From Macrosoma leucophasiata (Eukaryota > Arthropoda > Insecta > Lepidoptera > Hedylidae), in assembly GCA_036365455.1 (NCBI GenBank), contig JAWQUS010000025.1, positions 21,240,001 to 21,304,000 on the forward strand: a stretch of DNA of 64,000 bases, in the 5' to 3' direction. Positions 40,330 to 50,576 of the stretch are shown here, piece by piece (the stretch's first letter is position 1; each line of letters opens with the position of its first letter). A program made the position numbers and the translations under genes. The notes beneath the pieces were generated by a model. That model was not told the DNA's origin. It saw only the letters and a program-made list of their open reading frames with translations, and did no database searches.

Positions 40330-41105
40330 TTTATCCGAATGGGTGTTTTCAGAATATAAATGTTTATCACTTTAAGATTACATTAGTCGTTCCGGCTCTC
40401 ACGAAAGAACTCAGCACTCGCACTTTCAATGAGCCACCCGCATTTATCTATACGCTGACTTCCACATTAACGGGGAAGCCGATGTGAATAAAATGATCGT
40501 ATTTACCGCATTGGGTGATAGCCTGATGTGAAGAATAAGCAAGAACATATTTTTTTATTTGAGTAAATTCAATGTGGTCATCCTTTAAAAAAAGAATGCT
40601 AGCGATGTATTTAACGTGGAATATGGACTACGAAATTGGGATCTAATGTTTATTTTTGTCACTTCAAATTACTACAGTCATTTTATCTTTTGCAAATGAA
40701 GAAGACGATGCCTTGGTGAGTGAAATACAGACTGCTGTCTTTATTATCATCCAAAAATGTATCACGTAAAGTTCCATTTTTGTAACAAAAAAACTATAAA
40801 TTTTGTGCTAAAATGTAATTAAACAAAAATATTTTTTCCACAGCCGGCTAGTAAAATTACATGACACACCAATAAAAACCTTCTGAGTAGTAATATAAGT
40901 AACATCGGGTTTATCCGAATGGGAGATTTTAGAAGATAACCCTTTATCCGAAAATACCGAAATAACTGTTACGAAAGAACTCGGCACTCGCACTTCCAAT
41001 AAGCCACTCTCATTTATGCTGACTTCCATTAACAGGGAAGCCGATGTGAATAAAATGATCGAATGATGAATTTTTAGTGCCTTAGGTAATGAATATATTA
41101 TTATA
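40330..41105 (-). repeat. Cassette array units (P-Q-P)
   Basis: P at 40330-40530, Q at 40530-40895, P again at 40905-41105. The P frames give YDHFIHIGFPVN, then after a shift CGWLIESASAEFFRES, and FDHFIHIGFPVN, EWLIGSASAEFFRNS: a shared protein pattern with frame damage in each copy. AACATCGGGTTTATCCGAATGGG marks each unit start. Confidence 0.5.
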
Positions 41106-42072
41106 CTAAACTTAGTAGCATAAAAATTGTTAAACAGGCCAATATGCCTTAAAATATAGAGCACGCGAGTGATGTACAGTACACAGCTAGTAAGTAATAA
41201 GAGAAAAAAACCTCACCACACACACGTTGGCAAAGCGGCTGGAGTATTTATCTTGTGGACAAAAGTTTGAAGTTGAGCTTTTTAGCATTTTTTTTTATTA
41301 CACTTTTGTAGACAACTCGTCTCAAGACGGTCTTGATCTACTTGACCAGGCAATTGAAGAGCGCAAGGACTTTCAATTAATAACTTCACCCCTGTCAATA
41401 AATATATTTTACAAGTTTATCAAAAATCGCAAAAATTAAAAAAAAAACACAAACTTATAATACGAGTAACTAATTTGACATACCCGACAAAATTAAGTGT
41501 CATCCAGTCTCAAAATACGCTTCACCCTTAAGCTTAATCCCGATCACGGATTATTTGCGGAACCTACGCTAACAGAATATTTTAGAAGCACCATAAAATG
41601 GGTATTTTTTATCGTCTGTACCTAGCTTTATATACCAATAAGGTTGGGATACACACCTGGTGCTCAGTTATAAAAATAACCCGAAAAATTCAACCCACGT
41701 ATCAGGAATATGGTGAGGCACCCAATATTCAGATTTGGAGTCCCTTTCTTATGTTCCCATGTAAGATATATGACATAAATCTGCGTGCGTTTGCTACGTC
41801 TACAAAACAATTTGAAGCAATATTTTACTGGCTGTTCGCCATAATTTTACCTGCTTTATACAAAAATTTTTAGTAAAATCGCCTTATATTGCTTGTAACT
41901 TTACTGTTTACAGGCTGTTGCACAAGAATGTACGGCCTAATTATTTCTCAAAACTTAAACTTTGGAGTAGCGAAGAGTAATATTCTAGCAACCTAGAGTC
42001 CAAGCTCTTCGATGCAACTGTCTTAACAATTAAAACCTAGCCCAATTAGGTACTCAAATAGCCTTTTTTATT
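41106..42072 (+). other. Unassigned; weak ORF
   Basis: A 91-codon open frame at 41598-41873 (MGIFYRLYLALYTNK start) has no recognised motif and may be chance. ACACAGCTAGTAAG at about 41180 resembles a Helitron 3' end. Nothing else supported. Confidence 0.25.
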
Positions 42073-42392
42073 AGGTAACTTCATGCCTGTAAACTCCGAA
42101 GGGTTAGGCAGAGGTAAATGCATGCATTCAAGCATACATGCAAACACCCACGATTCGCCGGTTACATTTTGGCCCATGTAACGGGTGGGGAGCCTGTTGA
42201 CATCTCCGGGCACATTACTACACTTCGAGGTAGGTACTGGGAAATTTCCAGTAAATGGAAAAACTCCAACAGAATCATAGATAAAGGACTTCACACCATT
42301 ATTTTTGAAAGCCCCCTACCCAGGTATCGAAGCCAGAACCCCAGCGTAGTACCTAGTAGTGGCTTGATACTACGGAGGCTACTGAGGCATTT
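42073..42392 (-). mobile_element. S3 SINE, full length, diverged
   Basis: The plus strand shows GCCTGTAAACTCCGAAGG, AGCCTGTTGACATCTCCGGG and AGTACCTAGTAGTGGCTTG; the tRNA-like head is at the 42392 end with a decayed B box. Confidence 0.8.
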
Positions 42393-42778
42393 TTTTATTA
42401 GGTAAATATTTAAAATATAAGCTTAGTATGTAAATACAATTATGCTTTACTCGTATAATAAATATAGAAAAATATTGCAATGACTTGAGTATTCGGTAAA
42501 GAAATATCAATTCAATAAATTTATTAAATCTAAATCCAAGTGCATTTTATATTCAGCGCTCATTCAAATTGTTATCTCTAAACATACTCGTACATTTATA
42601 ACGTAGTGGTAATGTCAATACGCCTCAGGTGCGACATTGTGTGCTTTCATATACGTATAATGAGTGAGGGGAGAACATACGACCTGATCTCCCATCGGGT
42701 CGTATTGGATTGCCGTCCCATCGAGTTATGAGAGCAAGCTAATAGAGAGTGCACCTGTAAACTATAAATATGAAATAT
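42393..42778. other. AT-rich with a small dispersed-repeat patch
   Basis: ATCTCCCATCGGGTCGTATTG and GAGAGTGCACCTGT (42690-42760) look like a piece of a common lepidopteran repeat. No gene seen. Confidence 0.35.
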
Positions 42779-42978
42779 CTCGGGAACGGCTAGACCGATT
42801 CTGACGGGACTTTCACTGGCAGATAGCTGATGTAACAAGGAGTAACTTAGGATTCATACCGTTTCACATTTTCATATGTTTCAATTTTTATTTGCTACTA
42901 GCTGCGCCCACGACTTCGTCCGGGTAGATACTGAACAATCATAATTATCACGCGAGCGAAATTGCGGGCACTGCTAAT
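42779..42978 (+). mobile_element. Helitron A 3' half
   Basis: GGGAACGGCTAGACCGATTC, TGACGGGACTTTCACTGG, and the end GCGGGCACTGCTAATAG. A 40-base inverted repeat brackets its 3' terminal segment. Confidence 0.7.
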
Positions 42979-43021
42979 AGTAAATAATAATTGAAACATA
43001 TGAATATGTGAAACGGTATGA
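42854..43021. repeat. 40-base inverted repeat around Helitron 3' tail
   Basis: Arms 42854-42893 and 42982-43021 (CATACCGTTTCACAT / ATGTGAAACGGTATG) pair with about three mismatches across an 88-base loop that is the Helitron end. Confidence 0.85.
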
Positions 43022-44260
43022 CTTAAAGATAACGACGATAAGTTGCTTTATTGAGCTCTGTGCAGTATACACGGGCATAATAAAAGGAAGGAGTTACACA
43101 ATTTACAACTTGAAATTGATCTTCAAATTACAAATGTAATTAGTATTTTGAAATCTGTATAAAATAATCATTTTACAGATGTATCATGTGGTAATGCGCC
43201 CTAATTTTTTCACGGTATTTTAACTTAACATTGTTTACAACGAGATTGGTACAACGAAGTTTTTACGCTGTCTGTCAAAGAGTGCTAGTTACGCGCATTT
43301 TAAGGCATCTTCCGCAGACGCGTTACACGAGCGAACAATAACCGCTACGTTTTTGTACAAACTTACAACCGTACAAGTTAACAATATCGCTGCAGAAATC
43401 TCTTCAGTGTGTGATAATGATCCCGGAGCACGTGTTGCTCTACTTAACACCATACACCCAAAATGTTAGTCGACAGAAATGGCGGCGTAACTTTGTGCGA
43501 ATATGGTGCTTGTGTTTTCTTCTAATCAACATTAAATTTACTCGCGAACACAATAAAACGGTAGAAAATTAAGCGACTGCTGACTATTTAACAACGGAAC
43601 ATTTCAAAGCTAAGAAGTAAGTCAATAAATGCAGTGGTGGTGTTTTAAAATTATGAAACACGTCACATAATTTTTTTCAAAGTTTTTATATTTGCGTGCA
43701 GTATTAACGTCATTATTTCGCATTATTTATAATTATTTAAAAGTGATTTGTAAAACCAAAGCACGTAGCTGTTTCGTGAAGCCACAGGTTTTATGAAATA
43801 ACTCACAGAAATTCAATTTTATTTCATGAAAAAGAAATAAATGCTTAGCGTTTTCCATTTGCGTAACATTCTTGGAATGTATTTGATTAATCAGTACATT
43901 GATTCGATTGCAGCCTCGGTTTTATGGAAATCTGAAATTTCTCAGCCTTTCTTAATAATCATAAGCACTTTGATTCGTGGAAAGTAATTTAATATACTCA
44001 TTGGTTTGAAAAATCTTGTAAGATTTTTATAAAGCCTTACTCGATCTAAGTCTCCGTTGAGTCGATCACGGCTTATTGGAATCGGATTAATTCTGACCCG
44101 AATTCATTTTCGGAATACCAAGTAGGTTCAGATCAGAGATGCTCAATCTTTTAGTAACAACATTTAACATATTTACCAGTAATACTCGTATCAATCATGA
44201 AGCATTCGTTGAAGATGTCAAACATAGGTCGAGAGAATAGGTAGAGGCCAGGTTCACCTA
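43022..44260. other. No recognisable feature
   Basis: About 1.2 kb without repeats that I recognise and without ORFs. It may be unique host intergenic DNA. Confidence 0.4.
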
Positions 44261-44263
44261 TTA

Positions 44264-44601
44264 GGGTCATGGCTCACTGCAGCCACCCAGCACGCGACCG
44301 CCTCGTTTTACGGCGTCCACTCGTTGTCGACGGGTGGTTCACAGGTAAACGACGCGATGTTATTCTTGAACCACTGGCGGACGGTGCGCGATCCACTTGG
44401 GAACGGTGCGTTGGCAATGCAAATTCAACGCAAGGCAAGCAAGTGGTCACCGAGTGGTCCACTCGACGTCCACGCGTGGACCGCGCGCCGGCCGCGCGGC
44501 GATTCGGTGTCGATACGGAGCAGAGTTGAAGAAATGAGCGCAGACCGCTCGAGACGTTCAGGCGCTAGTCGGGTGCCAGGTGGCTGTAGTGAGCTATAAC
44601 C
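44264..44601. mobile_element. GC-rich MITE, Harbinger-like, copy 1
   Basis: The ends GGGTCATGGCTCACT and reverse complement AGTGAGCTATAACC, then GCACGCGACC / GGTCGGGTGCC-type arms, form long TIRs. A TTA flanks the left and TTTA the right. The interior is strongly GC-rich compared with flanks. No transposase. Confidence 0.7.
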
Positions 44602-44692
44602 TTTATACTATCTCTTTACTGGCATTGGGTCGTGCCTAACCATCCGCGCACTAGCGGAAGAATTTTCTTCTACGGGAAAATAATTTTCCACT

Positions 44693-44885
44693 AGTGTAGA
44701 CAGTCAACCGAATAATGGCGGTTAAACCAGTCCAATGGGCGGTAGTAAGTGCAATAACGTCCTGCGATAAAATTACCACCACTACGATCGCCAATTCGCA
44801 TGCCAAGCGTGGCAATTATGGCATATCCCCGTTATGGGCTTCGCTAAAGCAGTGGACATCTTTCGGCTGAAATGACACATCATTC
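44693..44885 (+). mobile_element. RTE-tailed dispersed repeat
   Basis: AATAATGGCGGTTAAACCAG, CAATGGGCGGTAGTAAGTGC, AGCGTGGCAATTATGGCAT and the end AAAGCAGTGGACATCTTTCGG. The end matches the RTE tail in order, suggesting a short element mobilised by RTE machinery or an RTE remnant. Confidence 0.5.
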
Positions 44886-45689
44886 ACACGGGAATTCGAT
44901 TTCTGATGGTAAAGGTTTTGCTGCATCTCCGTGTCATATAGTACACGAGTACGGTAAACCGCAACAGTATGCCCCAAAGGAAATACGCATAAAAGCACAT
45001 ACGCAGTGGCGTGAGAAATAGCATCCAGCATGGGATCCAAACAGTACTTATGTGACTGTGTAATCTGTGCAGTAAGTTGTGATCAATATACCTTTTACAG
45101 TTTTTATTTCGCAAATAAAGGTTATGCTAGTTGATATACAAATATACAACGGAATTAGTTGGCCTTTCAAAAAATCCAAGGGCCATTAATTAATAATATT
45201 TTGTTTAGGACCGTGAATTTTCCTGCAAACCCAAATGCAATTAATAAGCCACACGTATTGTAATGTTTAATCATAGTCATCATAAAATAGTAGATTAGGG
45301 GTAAATCATAATTTTTTTATACAGTATCTTATATTAAGTATCCAGGGACCAAGAGTTGGGAACCACTGGTTTAGATTAATGGAAATTATCGCTGGCTGCG
45401 GCAAAATGTTTAAAAGCAAAAAATTGTTCGGCAAAAGAAATATTCATAACTTTGCAGTGCTCGAGTTCCATTTTGACTGATATATGCGAAGTTAAAAAAA
45501 GGTCTCGGTTATGCCGAAATGGACAGGTTTTTAGAAACGATCATCTCTTCATGCAGAATTATGTTGTTTGATATTTTTTCTGCTTCTTTATTGCATACAT
45601 GTTAATGTATCAAAAGTTAATACTTAAGAACGAAAACGAGCTGGCTGACGAAAGCCACATGACGCCTCAACCGCCTACTAGCGGAAGAT
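44886..45689. other. No recognisable feature
   Basis: AT-rich with no gene or repeat supported. Confidence 0.4.
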
Positions 45690-45893
45690 TTTTGTTCTAC
45701 TGAATCTTTCCATTAGTGCAGTCAGTCTTCTGAACAATGGCGGCCAAACATTCCAATGGGGCGGTAATAAGTGCACTAAGGCAAATAAGGCAGCAGCGTC
45801 CTGGAATAAGCCAATCATCACTGTGATCACCAATCCGCCTGCCAAGCGTGGTGATTATGGCATATTCTCCCCTAAGGACATTATTGTGGGCGT
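45690..45893 (+). mobile_element. RTE-tailed dispersed repeat, second copy
   Basis: AACAATGGCGGCCAAACATTC, CCAATGGGGCGGTAATAAG, CACTGTGATCACCAATCCGCC and AAGCGTGGTGATTATGG match the 44.7 kb copy. Confidence 0.55.
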
Positions 45894-45894
45894 C

Positions 45895-46178
45895 TTTTTT
45901 TTATGTAATGGAAGTGGTAAAAATCACGCAGTTCACATTGATGTTAAGTGATGACTGCAGCCTATAGACACTTACACAAAGACTAAGGTTAAAATGCAAA
46001 TGCGTTACCACTCCTAAGGCCTAAGGTGTTATGCCTCTGTGCCGGAAATTACAGGGCCGTACATGACCACCTGACCGAAACACGATAGTGCTGAACACTA
46101 CCATTTAGCGGCAAGTATATTAGGTAATGCGGTGGTGCCTACGCCCGCGAGCTCCGTCACTGGAACTCTACCACCAGT
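45895..46178 (-). mobile_element. S1 SINE-like element, full length
   Basis: T-rich tail at the left, 5' end CCACCAGT at the right. It faces the next S1 head to head. Confidence 0.9.
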
Positions 46179-46197
46179 AAAGGTGGTAGAGTTCCAG
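46160..46197. repeat. Palindrome at S1 5' end, 16-bp arms
   Basis: CTGGAACTCTACCACC and its exact reverse complement flank AGTAAA. The right arm is a mirror copy of the S1 start, not part of the following S1. Confidence 0.9.
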
Positions 46198-46207
46198 GCT
46201 TTAGGGA

Positions 46208-46488
46208 AGGCTCACTGCTGGTAGAGCTGTAGTGACGCTCGCGGGTGTAGGTACCACCGCATTATCTCTATCTGCCGCCAAATGGTAGTGTTCAGCACTA
46301 TCGTGTTCCGGTCAGGTGGTAATGTTTGGCTCCGATAACTATCACAGAGACATCACAACTTAGACCTCAGGGGTGGCAACGCATCTGCATTTTGACCTCT
46401 GGTTTTTGTGTAGACGTCTATAGGCTGCAGTCATCACTTAACATCAATGTGAGCTTCATGCTTGTTTGCTACCCTTCTTACGTAAAAA
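46208..46488 (+). mobile_element. S1 element, second subfamily
   Basis: CTGCTGGTAGAGCTG start, GGTCAGGTGGTAATGTTTGG, AACTATCACAGAGACATC, CAGGGGTGGCAACGC, A tail. It is followed by a short RTE-like tail (GCAGTGGACGTCTATCGGC) at 46497-46520. Confidence 0.85.
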
Positions 46489-46540
46489 AAGGCTTTGTCC
46501 AGCAGTGGACGTCTATCGGCTGGAATGGTGAGTAACATTT

Positions 46541-47035
46541 CTGACAGTTATAAATGATAAAAAATGATGATTAATGAGCTTATTGACGACCTCATTAACA
46601 GACAGACCCAAAATGAACAATATCGTCAAATTGATCTCAATGGAGGCTCACAGCAAATTCAATATTCACATTTCCCAAAGGTATCATTGGACCTCAACTA
46701 ATATTGTCTATTCCGGGAGTATAATTCGATGGAACAGTCTCCAGTGAATACTCGGGGCTGTAGACAATATTGCCTTATTGGGCTGATAGTATCGGCTCGT
46801 TCAATTAATGATTCGTCATAGAGAACGTGTTAGGGTCACGTAACACTGGGTCGATATGTAACGGTAATCAATACATGCATATTTAATTTTAAGCGAATAT
46901 TAAAAATTGGTTGTTAGACAGCTTGCTAAGTTATATAAAGCATAGCCCTAGGAGTGGCACATATCAGTTTGACACGTGATGTTTGTAAATAGATTTTCAA
47001 TTACCAATATTGAGGCATTCCTCAGTCAATTTTTT
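46541..47035. other. No recognisable feature
   Basis: Nothing supported. Confidence 0.4.
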
Positions 47036-47037
47036 TA

Positions 47038-47147
47038 AACGCTTACACTCACACACTAGATATAAACCTATGTCGTGGGTGCCTTTGTACACATACAACA
47101 CGAACACAAACACCCAGAACCGAAACGAATATCTGTATGAGTATGAG
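47038..47147 (-). mobile_element. S2 SINE 3' part
   Basis: Plus-strand CGCTTACACTCACACAC, CGTGGGTGCC, CACATACAACACGAACAC and CCGAAACGAATATCTGTAT match the S2 body; the tRNA-like head is missing. Confidence 0.75.
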
Positions 47148-47215
47148 TATGATATCTGTATGAGAATCGATTGTTGTCTATGTTTTGTATCCCTATGCGC
47201 AGTATTAGTCATATA

Positions 47216-47350
47216 CCTTTGATGAAAATTTATTATTTTACTTGACGTGTTCATCTTTGGGTCACAAATTTACTATATGTAATTTACTATATGTAAATTG
47301 GTGACCCAAAGATGAACACGTCAAGTAAAATAATAAATTTTCATCAAAGG
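47216..47350. repeat. Perfect 50-bp-arm palindrome at MITE border
   Basis: Arms 47216-47265 and 47301-47350 are exact reverse complements. The 35-base spacer holds two copies of AATTTACTATATGT. The right arm ends in the first bases of the MITE. Confidence 0.95.
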
Positions 47351-47717
47351 AGATGTTGCGAGCTCGGCTCTGGTTCGTACACTACCTCAAAAAATGGGTT
47401 AATTAAAGAAGAATCCGAAAAAAATACAATTAATTTATTCAAGAACATATTTTAGAGTTACAACCACATTTAATTCAAACGATTTTATCATTTTCGCTAT
47501 GAATATTAGTGGAATTTGTCAAAATGACATCGCCCGCCATATTCGCCATCTTGGTTTTGAGTTGCAATTCTAACTGCGAATAATGTTTTGTAACTGCAAA
47601 CAAAGCTAACTAAGTGAATATATGCAGTAGAAAACGTTTTTATATTGATTTTGCCTGTTAATGATATTATGTACAATACATGGCCGGAGGTCCATATAAT
47701 TTTGCAACATCTCCTTT
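47346..47717. mobile_element. MITE with AAGGAGATGTTGC ends, copy 2
   Basis: TIRs AAAGGAGATGTTGC and GCAACATCTCCTTT. The interior matches the 4.3-4.7 kb copy in inverted order (TCGGCTCTGGTTCGTACAC, CATCGCCCGCCATATTCGCC, CCGGAGGTCCAT), with a deletion of about 100 bases. Confidence 0.8.
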
Positions 47718-47724
47718 CAACTCA

Positions 47725-47846
47725 ATCGGTCGAGTAGTTTCGGAGCAAATTGGCAGTGACAGACGGACAGACAGACAGACAGACAGACGCACGAGTGATC
47801 CTATAAGGGTTCCTTTTTTCCTTTTAAGGTACGGAACCCTAAAAAA
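47725..47846 (+). repeat. Repeat D-like end
   Basis: GAGTAGTTTCGGAGC, an AGAC run, CTATAAGGGTTCC and GGTACGGAACCCTAAAAAA, a D-type right end in this orientation. Confidence 0.65.
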
Positions 47847-47847
47847 G

Positions 47848-47900
47848 CAAAACCAAAGTATCACACTATATATTATAGATAGTGTGATACTTTGGTTTTG
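47848..47900. repeat. Perfect hairpin, 22-bp arms, 9-base loop
   Basis: Arms 47848-47869 and 47879-47900 are exact reverse complements. It begins one base after the repeat D end. Confidence 0.95.
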
Positions 47901-48034
47901 TTAGACGATTTTCTTCAAAATTACGGGTCCAACTTGATTGCAATTTATTAAAATTATGTAAATTGGTAGACCAAAATATGCACGAGTTACTTACATGATG
48001 GTGACAACACCTTTTCTATAGAAATATCAAACAA

Positions 48035-48262
48035 ATTTATTTGGCAATGATTTCCGGAAACCTTTTATGTCTAAGATGGTTTCTGTTTTGATAAATTCGT
48101 CAAAAACATTTGGAGGGTACTTGGATAAATCACGTGTTTACAAGACCGGGTTGAGTGGATACTTGACGGGAAACAGGAAATACAACAGCTGCGTGTTTTG
48201 TGGATTTTCTTTTCTTCAGATCATATAAAACATGGCTGCAGGATAAATAGATTTTTAAGGCA
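48035..48262 (+). pseudogene. Exon-like family E, copy 1
   Basis: In one frame: DFRKPFMSKM, a diverged stretch, then GGYLDKSRVYKTGLSGYLTG, NRKYNSCVFCGFSFLQI and a stop. Copy 2 carries the same tail nearly identically. The FDEFGK start is mutated here. No known family recognised. Confidence 0.4.
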
Positions 48263-48464
48263 AGCTTGGACATATTGACATGTTGTAGGGTAAATATTAT
48301 GAAGGTTTGGTTGCACCAAAGTGTTTGATAAAGCTAAAGTTTTTATAAAAATTTACATCCTTCTCTAACTATGTTTGCCATCTTCGTGACACAAAAAAAA
48401 TATAAGCGTTATTATAATTAGATCATCTACCACTTTCATTTTGTAACATCTTATAATATTGTTT

Positions 48465-48690
48465 CTTTTCATAGCAAGGATTGTCGGATCTTTCTGATTT
48501 CCAAGATGCGAATTGCTTTTGTTTTGATGAATTCGGCAAAACAAGTGGAGGGTACTTGGATAAATCACGTGTTTACAAGACCGGGTTGAGTGGATACTTG
48601 ACGGGAAACGGGAAATACAACAGCAGCGTGTTTTGTGGATTTTCTTTTCTTCAGATCAAATAAAACATGGCTGCAGTATAAATAGGTTTT
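48465..48690 (+). CDS. Exon-like family E, copy 2 (unrecognised short Cys protein exon)
   Basis: The open frame begins right after a good 3' splice site (TTTCTTTTCATAG before CAAGG at about 48477) and runs 62 codons: QGLSDLSDFQDANCFCFDEFGK, then TSGGYLDKSRVYKTGLSGY, LTGNGKYNSSVFCGF and a stop at about 48663. Three Cys and many Gly/Ser suggest a small secreted or structural tail, but no signal peptide or partner exon is seen. Related copies at 48.05, 49.93 (-) and 50.58 (-) kb keep the FDEF..., DK.RVY.. and LT-containing order. It could be a duplicated terminal exon or an unlabelled repeat; I cannot tell. Confidence 0.35.
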
Positions 48691-48967
48691 TTGACGCAAG
48701 CTTCGAGTTTATTCTGACGTGTTGTAGAGTGAATATAAAAACCAAAATATTTTTTAAATTTTTTACATTCATCTCTAATTTACACAATTTCTTTTAATGT
48801 GCAACCGAACCTTAACTGTCTTTTTAAGTTCCCAGCATTTGATCACTTACGTATATTACTATATGTTTTTTTAAATATAAAACAAATGTTTTTGAATAAT
48901 ATTATCACTTGTCTTAGGAGTGGCCGCCATAGAAAAAATATTAAAGGATGTGATTTATTTACATAGT

Positions 48968-48987
48968 ACTGGTGGTAGAGCTGGATA
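48968..48987 (+). mobile_element. S1 5' end fragment
   Basis: ACTGGTGGTAGAGCTGG only; the rest is missing. Confidence 0.5.
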
Positions 48988-49014
48988 GTATTATGTATGT
49001 ATTTATGTATTTAT

Positions 49015-49240
49015 GCAATATAAATGTATTAGTATTTACTACTTTAGAGAATGTACACCCTACTGCTGCAATATTAGCGATGATTCTCCTTCCACCTTAA
49101 GGTCGTCTGGAAGAGATTGCTTTCAGCAATAAGACCGCCTTATTGTATTGCCTACTATTATTATAATAGCATCTGTATTTCCTACAATTCTGGTGTACAA
49201 TAAAGAATATTCTATTCTATTCTATTCTATTCTATCCTTT
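49015..49240 (+). mobile_element. LINE 3' UTR with ATTCT tail
   Basis: GGTCGTCTGGAAGAGATTGC, AGCAATAAGACCGCC, GTACAATAAAGAATATTC and an ATTCT repeat tail. Related to the 14.1 kb remnant. Confidence 0.65.
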
Positions 49241-49365
49241 AATATTTTTTCTTATTATAGCAAGGATTCCAGAATCTTTCTTAATTCTTATTGTACTATT
49301 TATTTTTCGCAAAAACACATGCGAGTGAACTTTGGAACTTACCTAAAAATTTTACTTCGGGCAGA

Positions 49366-49620
49366 AGTTCGAGGTCGTAGGAGCCACTGCATTTCCTCAT
49401 TTATCTGCTGCCAAATGGTATTGTTCAGCACTATCGTATTCCGGTTAGATGGTAATGTATGGCCCTGTGATAACTGTCACAGAGACATAACAACTCAGGT
49501 CTCAGGGGTGGCAACGCATCTACATTTTAACCTCTGGTTTTTATGTAGAAGCTATAGGCTGCAGTCATCACTTAACATCAATGTGAGCTGCATGCTTGTT
49601 TGCCACCCTCCTCACATATC
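49366..49620 (+). mobile_element. S1 element, second subfamily, 5' damaged
   Basis: AGGTCGTAGGAGCCACTGC, GTTCAGCACTATCG, AACTGTCACAGAGACA, CAGGGGTGGCAACGC and GTGAGCTGCATGC. A short minus-strand S1 start (CTCTACCACCAGT) lies at 49793-49811. Confidence 0.75.
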
Positions 49621-49926
49621 AAAGATAATCTCCTCGACAAAACTTCACAAAAATGCAAAATTAAACGCAGTACCACTTTCAAAGAGCGAAGGTTTATCTC
49701 CAATACCAGATTTTTTGGATCATATTCAGAATGTGTGAAAATTATGATTCAGCTGCAGATAGACAAGATTTTTTTGCTTTTAAGCTCTGCCACTAAAGCT
49801 CTACCACCAGTTGGACTTTTGCGATTTTGTGATTGAGTTTTCTCAGTATACAATGTTGCTATGTTATCATTGACTAACGGAAAGGAAAATACGAACACAA
49901 AAGGCGAAGCTATTGTATTCTAGATG

Positions 49927-50030
49927 TCAAGTGTACACTCGACCGGCTCCTGTAAATACGTGATTTCTTCAAGTATCTACTCTATACGTACTTATGTCGA
50001 ATTCATCAAAATAAAGACAATTCGCACTTT
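49927..50030 (-). pseudogene. Exon-like family E, copy 3 fragment
   Basis: Reverse complement gives GAATTGTCTTTATTTTGATG, then AGATACTTGAAGAAATCACG, TATTTACAGGAGCCGG and ACACTTGACA, aligned with the FDEF to LTG part of copy 2; the frame is lost. Confidence 0.45.
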
Positions 50031-50094
50031 GTAGATATTTTTTTGTCACAATATGAAAGCAAGATTAAAAGGAAGGGACAAGATTTTATTTACA

Positions 50095-50345
50095 AGACTA
50101 ACGACTCGCCCCGGTTTCGCACAGGTAGCTACAATGTAAGTTGTTACTGGTAATTGGATGTAATTTTTCGGCATATATAATTTAATAATCAATCAATCGT
50201 TTATTTCCATTAACAGCAAAGACACAGATACAAAATAGGCTTAAAACTGAACGAAAATAGACATGGTTTGTATTTGTCACGAAATAACTGTCGGGCCCCA
50301 AACTAGGCAGAGCCTATATTTGCGTAACTAAAATTTTTTTGTCAC
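50095..50345 (-). other. Decayed repeats
   Basis: CTCGCCCCGGTTTCGCAC (50110) resembles the 27.8 kb repeat start. AATCAATCAATCGTTTATTT (50190) with following sequence looks like a reversed LINE tail. Low confidence. Confidence 0.3.
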
Positions 50346-50576
50346 TACTATTTATGCACCTGTTTTAAACGATAATTCCAGCGCGCATGCTTTGATCACT
50401 ATGTCAAATGCCATATGATTTACATTAGAGAAGGTAATATTATAAGTTATGATCCCATTGCAGATTGTTTGCTTTCCATACCTCTCTATACTATTTCTCT
50501 ATACTATAACCATATTTCATTTCGGCCGAAGAAAAATAAAATTCACAAAACATGCAGCTTTTGTGTTCTCAATTAC

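Noticed and set aside
41598..41873. 91-codon small gene
   Set aside because: No motif, no signal peptide pattern, no splice or neighbour support; mentioned only as a weak ORF.
44269..44599. Overlapping 62-91-codon frames
   Set aside because: They arise from the GC-rich interior of a MITE, on both strands, with no motif.
47848..47900. microRNA precursor
   Set aside because: The stem is only 22 bp, perfect, and joined to a repeat end; no sign of the bulged stem and flanks expected for a pre-miRNA. Kept only as a palindrome.
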